From contig NW_019091401.1 in NCBI RefSeq assembly GCF_001949145.1, positions 593,866 to 657,865 on the forward strand: a stretch of 64,000 nt of DNA. Reading direction: 5' to 3'. Positions 12,601 to 23,200 of the stretch are shown one piece after another. Each line of letters begins with the position of its first letter. Positions within the stretch are counted from its first letter, which is position 1. Position numbers and translations under genes: made by a program. Source of the stretch: Acanthaster planci. Taxonomy: Eukaryota > Echinodermata > Asteroidea > Valvatida > Acanthasteridae. The notes under the pieces were generated by a model. It worked only from the letters and a program-made list of their open reading frames with translations. It did not search any database and was not told the origin of the DNA.

Positions 12601-15600
12601 CTCCCAGATGACCCATTAGAGGTAATGTATTAAAATTGCTGCTGCTTCTCCTACTACTACTGATACTACTACTAATACTAATTATTCTTATTACAGTAAT
12701 GCACGTTCACGAAAATCGCTCTCACGTAATCTTTGCGGTTCACAGGCCAGGCTGACACTTAACCATCCGTATATTTGAGTCACGGTTACTCTTGGAGATC
12801 GTTGATTTGTTTGTGCTGGTTTGCAATGACTAACCGTTTCACGTAAGAAATGCAAAGGCTGTTGATGGTGTATATTTCAAACTTTGTTAGAAATATCTTT
12901 ATGGAGGCTTTGCCTAATATATAACATCGTGCGCTGAGTTTGGGAAGTAATAGTTTTTGTGATGGGTATGTGTACACTAACTGCGCAATATAAATGTTAT
13001 CATCAGTATACACTAACTGTTTTAATGAAATTTAAAATATCACTGAACTTAGGAAGATTTGAATAACAATTCACTGAACTGAAGGGAATTTTTGCGTAGA
13101 AATACGCACTTGATAGAAACGTTTTTTTTTCATTTCGTCTTCATTAGTATACTTGACTTCTTGTGCAGTCCCAGTTTCTGGGCTGCTGATGATTCTAGAT
13201 TTCCAGGTCTTGCTTATAAATTTTCTCCAGGTTTCTACGAGTGTTTTGAAGTCACGTACGTGCATGTGCAAGGTCACTCTTTCAAAGGCTGCGCCTCGAA
13301 TTTGGGATCTCAGATATTGAAGAAATGTTCACTTTACAGATGTTTTGTAAAGAGTCGTACAAACTGACCTTGATTTTGTTCGTGACAGGTTGGTGAAAAC
13401 ACAGGAACAATAAAAGACCTGCGGTGTAATTTTTTGGGGCGAATTCATTTCAGACACACTGCACTGCGGGGCCTTGAAAAGGGCGACTTGTACCAAATTC
13501 GCGTTCGTTTCATTTCCTACTGCCTCCCCAGCTCAGAGAATGAATGAAAAGATTAAAAGCAGCAGTGCCTAAAAATGCATTTCAGTCAAGGTTATGGCAG
13601 TGTAGTGTTTATTATGACCAGGGCAGTAACAATTCATTAAATTGATTCCCACTTGTCATTCAAGCTTCATTCGCTGGGTTTGGCAGGTGGCTAGAGCATA
13701 AAACACTTACCCTTCGGGTTCCGGATAGGCCTAGATGTAAGGCAGAAATATCAGTATTGGACTCTTACTAATTGTTATTGGTAACTTAATAAGTTTCATA
13801 GCTCAGTCATACATCGCAGAAAACGTACGGAAGTTTAAAAGCACATTTCTTCTAATTGAGGCTAGACTTACGCGTCCAAACTTGCAATATTGCATAACCA
13901 TTTTAACAAATTAAATAATGCTTTTGATTAGCGTTGGTTTCCGCCAGAACATTTCCAGCTCCCTGTTGAGAATATGCTGCAAATGCTATCCGAAAGATTG
14001 TAATCTAATTTATGTTTAACAGAAAAGCATTTGATATGTTCGTTTTCACTATATAATCGATATAAGCGATAGAGGGTTTCCAATTTTTTTTTTACTTTTA
14101 AGTACGTCACGTAAACTTTAGACAAAATTATAGAAGAAGGCTTGTTGATACATGTCTGAAAATAGTTTTAGAGGAAGTATTGCCGTCTTTACCACATACA
14201 CCACTCTGATCTGTTTGAGTGTTTTTAAAAATTATTTCTAGGCGACTTGTCCCTAGTCACCCTCTAATCAGTATATCCTGTGAGCAGTTAAGACTATTTT
14301 CTGTTCGAAAAATACCTTTGCAGCGAGCAGATCCGGAGGAGGGTTTGCAAATACTGTACAATTTGGCCTACAGCGGACCTCCTGTGCCAATCTTATGGGG
14401 CCCTCTTTTGTCGCAGGAGGCGCTCATTGTCAACAGAGTGGCAGCAAGGTACAACATTGTTCAGGTGAGATGCATTTTGTTTTTCATGTCTTCCGAATGT
14501 ACGGTGGAATTTCCGATTATTACTAGGGCGCCAATTAAAGGAGACGAGGACTTCAATTTCAGTTTTGCATATGGTGGAACTCTTGGTCACAAATCAGATC
14601 ATGTTGTGGCCCTGGTACCAATCAAAGCTGTCCGTACTAACCCGACCGAGGATCGAAATGGTTATCATGCGTCTTCCAAATCGTTCACGCTTAAACTCAA
14701 GGTTTGATCTTGGACCAAACATATAACGTACCAATAGTACTAGAGAAATTTTGTTAAGAGTGCTGAACATTTTTCATGTCTTTACAGATTCAAAATACAC
14801 TGACCCATTTAAACAGGTGAGCAATAACGGAAAGCGACGTGGGCTTGCCGGGGGGGATAACACATAAGGCGCAAATCAGTACTGTGTGAATCAATAACAC
14901 TTCACAGAAAGACTTAAAGGCACGAGTCAGTGTCGTCATATATAACTAGACCGCTGATTGGAAAACGTGTTGTCTCAGCGGGGTAGCTTTTCAGAAACGA
15001 CTCAGGATTCTTTAAACATGGCGGTTTATCCGTAGAAGTGCCACCTCATCGGCTGAAAAGCCCGAGCCATGTTGGTGGCAAGCGTTCAACGGCTACTTCC
15101 GAATCTGTTGCCGGGAGCTAGGTCTTGGACTTTGCTCCATTATAAGACACATTATAGACGTAGCTGTAACTCTGGTGCCGTTTCGGACACGAATACGGCC
15201 TTCTTTACATCCTTTTTTAAAGTCTGTTTTCCTCAGCATAATTGTCAATAAACAGAGTCACTTGAAAAGGAATTGGGAACAGTTTATGTGCGCATCTTCT
15301 TCTCTTACATGAAATAATGTTGACAAGGAAGTGCGTTTGTGAGCCAGCGAAGTGCAGTTCCCACAAAGGAGCCAACACAGCAAGGAAAATTGCGCCCTCT
15401 TGTGGTCCCGCTTGGGCCGGACTAACAGAGACAAAGCGAGTTTTATCGCGCGGCATTCCGCTACCGTTTGTCTGTGTAGAGGGGCTCCGTTTGAAAACAA
15501 CAGAGGTCGTTTCATTTTAACCAGAGAAGTCATGAATTATTAACGGACAGATTGGCTTACCGTCAAGTCCAGCGTTAGGAGATCGCTCTGTGTATCCGTA

Positions 15601-18600
15601 CACAGTCAGAGCCTACTTCAATGACAAGGCAAGACTAGTAGGCGGGGCGGCATTCATCCAGGAAATGGGATGGAGGCGCATTGCTTTCATCTTCGAGGAA
15701 AACGCCTTCTTTCATAACGTAAGACTGCCCAGTTTCAGAAGTTTTTCCATATTATGTCACTTAGCCCACTACCAAGCTGAATGTCCTATAGTTAATGATA
15801 ACTATTCGGATCTGCGTTTGTCCATTGCCGAATTAACAAATGAAAAGGTGTAGGTTGATTTGTACATGCACACTCGAAAACGACGACTTTAACTTGAACG
15901 TTTGTTACGGCAGTTTTGCTTGCTCTCAGGCAGTGTTATTGAATAAAGGCAACATGTACGAGAACTTAGATTTAGTTCTTTAAGGAAGGCTGCAGGGACA
16001 GGCACACCGGAATCTTGTCGTTTAGTGGCTTATCAGTTATTTGCAAATTACAACTGTCGCGCGAGGCTGACCACATTTTCCCTAGCGGGCAATGATCAAA
16101 AATTGATAACACGAGTCCTTTTGGGGCGTTTGATTTAAAGCATATGAAGGATTTCCGTGAGATTTTGGAAGCAGAGGAGATCAGAATTGACGCATCTGAA
16201 GGAGTCAAAAACATCAATGCGTTGGATATCCATCTAGAAAACCTCAAGGTATGTTAAGGAAACGGGTTATTGAGGTTGGGGTTGGAGAGGTCCTCTAATT
16301 CCTGGTCTGTTGTCATAGTGCAAGATGAATAAAATAAAAAATTAAAACGTAACTTGTTACAGTTGATTTTCCACTTGAATGTAATATCGCAGTTTAATGG
16401 GAAAAAATTATTAAGCTCACGTTTTTGAAGGAAGTCCGGTAGGTAAATCTTGTGAAGATTGAAATTCAAAGGTGCAAGTTATATTTCCAGCATTAAAAAT
16501 GGAAAAAGCTGTGTCCAGTCTAATCACTCAATACATTGCACAGCATACTTTTCATGACGTCAGCTTGAACTCGAATATGAATAGAATTCGTTTTAACTGA
16601 ATTCAGATTCATATAAATAGGCATAGGCATTCGGAAAAATAGTCTTTTGAGAGAGAGTATGTGGATATTGATACGCCACACCCTCTATTTTAAATCGCCA
16701 TGACGCTGCAGTCAGCAAACCGTTTGCTGCGGCTTTATATATTATGCATTTCTGAATTCAAATTCAAGAATTCCGATATGGAAGAGTTACCAAAGAAAAT
16801 TCTCGTCCAATGGACGCGAGCAGTTCTCTCCGATATAGGGAGGCCCTTTGCAGGAGCGGATCCGAGGGGGGGTCAACCTCCACCCACTCTGACACAAAAA
16901 AGGTAAAAATGGGGAAAAAAAATAATAATAAAAAATAGCTAAAGTAAGTGCACCAATATCCTTGTAAACAATGTATGTCATGTAGAGTGTTTCATCATCG
17001 TTTCCGCTTGTCCGCAGAAATGAGACATTAACAAATCTCCGGCATGACCCCCCCCCCGAAAAATTCTGCGATAAGCCCCTGCTTCGCCATGGACTTCTTG
17101 TTTATTTCGTGTGACATTCATGCAAGCTTTACTGCTTGCAGTTGACATTATTTGGTCTGCTTGTAATTGCAGCGCCAAGATGTCAGGATCATTTACACTG
17201 GATTTTCCAACAGGGCTGCGATACTGAAGCTTTTCTGTCAGGTGAGTTAATGTCAAGCTGCAAAGGAGGTCTGTGATGACGGTGGAGAGGACAGTGATAA
17301 CGAGAACAATTTTGCCGAGGGTACTCGTGGTAACGCTACGACAATTGCGACAATGATCAGGACAAGATGTTTATTTTTTATGATGAAAAGGTGGGCTAAC
17401 GATGACAATGATGGCCTTCACAATGAAGATTGCATCTCAAAAGACGAATGCGTGTTTTATTTCGCTTTCACAATTTAAATCATTAATTGCAAAGATCTTT
17501 CTACAACCATAACAACTATTTGTGATTTGTTCTGCAGGCTTATAAAGCCAATATGACGGGTGCGAAGTACGTGTGGATATCGCCCTACTGGACAACATAC
17601 GCGTGGTGGGTGAACCCCCAACGGTCAGACACTGAACCTTGTACGGCAGAAGAGATCCTTGCTGCCGCTGATACATCGATTCATTTCAACGTTAATTATC
17701 GCTCTAAGACACTGCCAGAGTTGGATTTCAACGGGGTGGTATGTGAATCATTTATTTTGTCCCAGTTAACAATGGGACATTAGTCACGTCAAACTCACGT
17801 GGCTGATTTGATGTGAATCACGTTTGGCACCACACGTGATACATGGTGTCCCAGAAAAAAACAAATGCTGAGGAAAGGGGTTAATATGCCCAAACCATGA
17901 GATATGATTATAATGTACAAGGATCTCCGAAAAGTAGAAGCAGTATTCTTTCTAATGATACCTTGATGGAATCCCTCCTTTCATACATGAATGAACACCA
18001 TTGTCTTGAAAATGGGGCATTCGAACTCACTTGTAACACTCTAATGTCTGTGCAGGGTGACTTAATCAAAACTTGAAAAAGACAATTAATTGTAACAAGC
18101 AGTGTTCTCTGAACCATGGTTGCTGTTCCCTGTAATAGAATTGTGAGAAAATTTTTCTTCACATCGTGTTCTTGGACACTGTTATTTCATTGGTCAAGAA
18201 AAGCCCCTCGGATGTTAATATCTACATAACTGACGCCACAGCAGTCAACTATTGGTAATTGTATCCGTTTGGTGTAAATTGCAGAAACCTTTACCAGAGC
18301 ATTATGACTACTACGACAGTATCTACCCATTCAGTAATAATATCATACCGATTACGTACGACGGCATCGTATCTGTAGCACTGGCCCTCAATGCCTCCAT
18401 AGCGGACCTACAGCGTCTTCAGCCCCCTCGTAGGCTTGAAGACTTCAGCTATTCAGATGTGGACATGGCAAGGGTGATTTTGGACAACGCTGGCAACATA
18501 GAGTTCCTTGGATTGTCGGTAATTATTGCATTATATATTAATTGTTTATATACTTTATCAATACTTTATTTGTCTATTTCATTAATTAATCATAATTCCC

Positions 18601-20207
18601 ACTGGGTAAATATTAACAATACTATTGCTTAAACCTGAGCAATTGCTTTTGAGCTTGGCCTTATTTTAATGGTTTAAGAATTATGGTACATTAAACAGAG
18701 CGGTAAAGAAGAAACTGCTTAGTAAATAGAGCGTATGCGAGTAGGGCAGAAGTATATTTTTCTTTATCTTTGACAAGTGCGTGGAAACCTGGTTTCCATA
18801 TGGTGGTTTGCAACGCAGACCGGCCGTAAGACGCCAAGACGCAGACAGTCGCGGAAGAGATGCCGCGCGACGTCACTTCACCAAAAATTGAACAAAATGA
18901 CACCCGAAACTCGGGAAAATGTTGGCAAAATATGCCCTCGTTAGGAGGCAATGTTTCAATGAAGCTAGACTGATACTCCAGTTAACGGTCAACTATTTTG
19001 TCGACGATTGAGGCTGCATATGCTAGTAATAAGGAGAAATGAATAAAATGAGTGGTACTAAGACAGGAACATCGTTGTATGTCCGTCATGCCAGTGTGCA
19101 TGTTTGTATAGGCCTACTCAGCGACTCAACGCAGACAGTCGACAAGGTAGAACCAGGCTCAACTTTGCCGATCCGCCTGGGGGCTAGTTTGCGTTATGTC
19201 TGTGTTATCGGCGATACTTCTGTTTGACATGTTTCCATATGTCTGTGTTGTAGTTTGCGTCTTGATTTCGCTGCTACGCTCTTACGTCGATATGGAAACC
19301 AGACTGAACATGAACATAATGCATCACCAATAACTGCACTCTTGGTGTTTCAATGACGGCGACGTACCGGTATTATGGCACACGAATCCGAATTCGCCAA
19401 CCTTTGTACGAGGTCTTACAAGTGGTAATTATGTGTGGTGCATTTACAAATACTAACGTATTGGTTGTGATTTCTTAATAGGGTCGAGTTCATGTTGAAA
19501 ATGGACAACGGAGAGCGGAAACAGTCTTCATCGATCAGGCTCAAGGTGAAATAGCCCGTCGATATAGAATCATATCCGTGTGCTCGGAGAAAATAAAAAA
19601 TCGATTGATATCGTCAGTCTCCTTTGATTAAACGAGATAATCAATACTGATCACGTGTACAGGATTTAAAATGGAACATATGCAGGAGTGCATCGTCAAA
19701 TTATTAATTCCTTTATTAGCCACACTATATTATGTATATGAGCAAAAATTACAACCTACAGTAATTGGACAATGTCTTATAGTTCATGAATAGCACTGTC
19801 AGGGCCAGGTGTTATGGCCTCTTCCTCACTATGATATTTGATCTGGCACATACTATAAGTGCAGGCCAAAACAGTGACAGTCTTCATTTATATCTTTATA
19901 AGTGGGATTCTCGGTGAACTGTAATTACTGCAAAACTAATCCTTAGGCCTAATTATCAAGAATCAGTTTTTATGCGTAATCAACAAAACTAGTGTATTCT
20001 AAGGGGTTGTTTTACTGAGAAAAAAATCGACGTTTCTCGCAGGTCTTTCCCGCTTTCTGTTTGCGTGCACGTAGAATACTTCATGTGGCATTTTAAGAAG
20101 AATGAATCTTATTCACTTTTTAGGTTCAAGTTTGAATAACGTAATGAAGTACAAGATTCAGGAGAACATCTTGGTGAATTCAGGCGTTTCGAGTATTAAA
20201 TGGAAAG
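9621..20207 (+). CDS. GABBR2-like: copy A: signal peptide and Venus-flytrap exons 1-9
   Basis: Exon 1 encodes a hydrophobic signal core (ALLLFLVVFTVFG, about residues 28-40), the first strand of lobe 1 (GGMFAFPNSPLIG) and glycosylation sites NAT and NWT. Exon 2 carries RADPEEGL and the SGPP.P loop. Exon 3 carries GLPSSPALGD, YPYTVRAY and the helix ending MGWRRIAFIFEE. Exon 5 carries RQDVRIIYTGF, equivalent to the RI(I/L)(V/L)G strand of GABA-B subunits. Exon 6 has the Trp-rich WISPYW segment, and exon 7 has ALALNASIADLQ and RRLEDFSYSD. Exons 8 and 9 close the domain (GRVHVENGQ, SIKWKG). Phases are 0 through exon 7 and 1 after exons 8 and 9. Confidence 0.9.
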
Positions 20208-23200
20208 GTGAATTTCATTCTTCATTCTTTAAAGTCTTTTTTAATTTAGAGGATGTTTGCTCTGATGCAAGTAAATTGTTAAATCTTCAGCATAAAATGT
20301 GACACAAAGCTTAGGTTCAAGGGAAACGAAGAGTACCAATTTTTCCATACTAATGCTTCGGGCCGTGCCAGGAATTCGATCCTTTTTCCAGCAGTGGCTG
20401 CCGATGTACATTGATCCCAAGACAATAACGTGGAACTCTTCCGCTTCGTGCACGCATAGTATTTTCAAATAGGTCGTTTTCATCTGAAGCTGACACGCCG
20501 GTGACTCAGTTGAGTTGTCCTGGAGCCTAGTGGAATCTTTTCCTCGTTCTACGAAAAGAGTAATTACACAAAGAGAGTCCAGTTCATGAAAACAGCCACG
20601 TTTAATTCAATAATTTGAAAGTGCCGAAGGCAGGTTATTATTATGAAGAAGTTTTTTTGTGGTCAAAGTTCAGAACATTTGTCACCCTTTCAGTGTGGTA
20701 CAGAATAATCGCTACACTTCTCTTTGATTTGAATCAAATTATTCGGCAGAGCGCGTGCCTGCAATTACATTGGCCTTCGCAGCAGCTGAATTAAACGTTG
20801 CTTGAATAAAATTGAGTGAGACAAAAGTTGAGATTTTGGTCACGGAAGAACACGGCATTTTATCGGGGGGTGTCAAAATGGTTATTACAAGTATTTTGAA
20901 CAATATCTGAGAGTACAATAACTCAGTGTTACGGTTTGACAGCGATATCTTGAGGAGACTTTAGATGTGACCGTGCATTGTTATACACTCTTACTTTCAC
21001 CCTCATGGACGCAAGACTCAAGGACTCTGTTGATTTATTGACTTCACCTATATTAGCTACTATTCATTTGGGTGGGCACACTTTGCAGACAGATCTCCTT
21101 TAATTGTTTAGTGTTAATTTTGCCTATAATGTACATTTACCAAAAGCAACGCAAAAGATAAATAGCTCCCTGGATTTTTTTAAGCCGATGTACATTCTTT
21201 AGATTTCGGTCAACGCCCAACCATTCCTCTATAGAGGTATTTGTTACACACATGTGTCCTCGCAAACATCTCTTCCTTCGAGTAGAAGTTCAAGTTTGTT
21301 GGGAAAACATACAGGTGTGGCTTTAATTACGTTTCTTTGGCTCATAATCTTCACACAGGTGGTCATGTTCCCGTGGATGGTATAACACAGAGATCTAAGA
21401 TCCTTGAAGTATCGTCTAGCGTACGGGCGATTCTGTTCTCCCTGACGTCGATCGGCGCTGTCTTGGCGTTAGGCCTCCTCTTCATTAATGTCAAATACAA
21501 ACACAGAAGGTAGCATGAACCTAGTTTGTGACAATTGGATTCATTATAGGCCCACTTGATGGGGTAGAGGGGGTCTTGGAGTTCTGATGTTTTGAGTTAC
21601 ATTCAATATCTCACGCATGCTATTCAACGTTTAACTGAAGGTCCAAACTGGCTAAAAGTAAAGCTTTATTTTGTTGGGGATGTTGCATGGCGAATCATTC
21701 TTGTTTCTAAAATACAAAACTTTTCATGAAGTGAGTGCCAAATAGACAGTTACAAAAGGGATCGGTTGTCAACACATTCCTGCGATAAAAATGTGACCAG
21801 ATCCTACAGGGTTACCTTTTTCAAGGTTTGGGACAGTTCTGTCGTGTGTAGGAACATATTTCCGGGGGGTCTGTTATAAGGTGTTCTTTTTGTCAAACAA
21901 GGATTATGGAGATTCAATCTGCTCTCGAGTTCAATAAGTGTATAGATTTACTTCTTTTCAATTCACCTAAAAACTTTTACCCATGTGAATGATTAAAATA
22001 CAGATATAATCTGGTTGATATAAAATAAATAGCAGAACAAAATCCCATTCTCAACCCTATTGTTGTTCCTTTTGTTTGTAAATCCCAGGGCCATCAAGAT
22101 GTCGAGTCCTTCCCTGGGTAACCTGACTGTGGTTGGTTGTTTGCTTCTCTACGCCTCTGTCTTTGCCAAAGGCTGGGACATGACGCACTTGTCAGATACG
22201 GCTATCGTCGTCAAGTGTCATGTAAGAGCCCAAATCGGACACGTAATGAAAGAGGCAGCCCCTTCTCATTGTTGATCTCCTGTTCTTATCCGACCAAATT
22301 CGTGAATCAATGACTGACTTTTGATGGAATAGATTGCAAATGGATTCCAGCCCCAAACCCACATAAGCAACAAGGTATGAGACGGAGAGAACCCCCCCCC
22401 CCCCCNTAGGGATTGGACATGTTGGGGGGGGGTACCCCTCGGTCTCATTTCTTGCTAGGTGTACAAACCTGAACCATCACCTGGTTGATGTAGACCCTGA
22501 CTCACCTCCAACCACTATATACTCCAGCTGGAGTCCACTCACAAGCCACCTGATTGAAACCACTATCTCGATCTTATCCTTACCAAACTCACTCCAAAGT
22601 ATTGCGGTCATTCCGTTCACACGTAGGACTATTTAAAAGATAACTATCATTCGAGCATATTACTGATAAGAAAAAATTGACCCGATTGAATAATGGTCAG
22701 AATTAAGGACTACCCACAATTTTCATTTCATTGGAAGTATTTATGAAATTAAAAAGGCCTAAGGGTCTATGAAAACGATTTGCCATGCCTTTTCATTTGG
22801 CATTAAGCTCTTTACTTGAGTGGATACCACAGAATGAATTGTGGGAGCATTTTGGTCTCATAAACCGTACTACTTCTCCCACAGACATTAAAAAAAGTTC
22901 TTCATTTTGAAAGCCAAGTCATTTGGCGGTTCATTTCACTTTGCTATTAAAAAAGCCCATTACTTAACTCGACTATGACGACTGGTGACATATTTTGTTC
23001 AGTCTCTTCAGAAAAAGATTAGTCCGTCCACGTTTTTCACTAGTTCCAAGACAGGTTATTAATATAATGTATCTCAATAATTTTTTCATTTCACCTTTCA
23101 TATGTTTTAGATGGAGAGAATTTTGATCATCGTTGGGTTGTCGTGTGCGTTTGGTTCGATCTTCATGAAGACGTACCGGATTCACGCTATTTTCACCGTT

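Noticed and set aside
14219-14707. 162-codon frame
   Set aside because: Only 14324-14464 is exon 2; the rest is readthrough into flanking introns.
22520-22600. LINE endonuclease fragment (HYLDLILTKLTP)
   Set aside because: The match is about 12 residues long with no flanking support.
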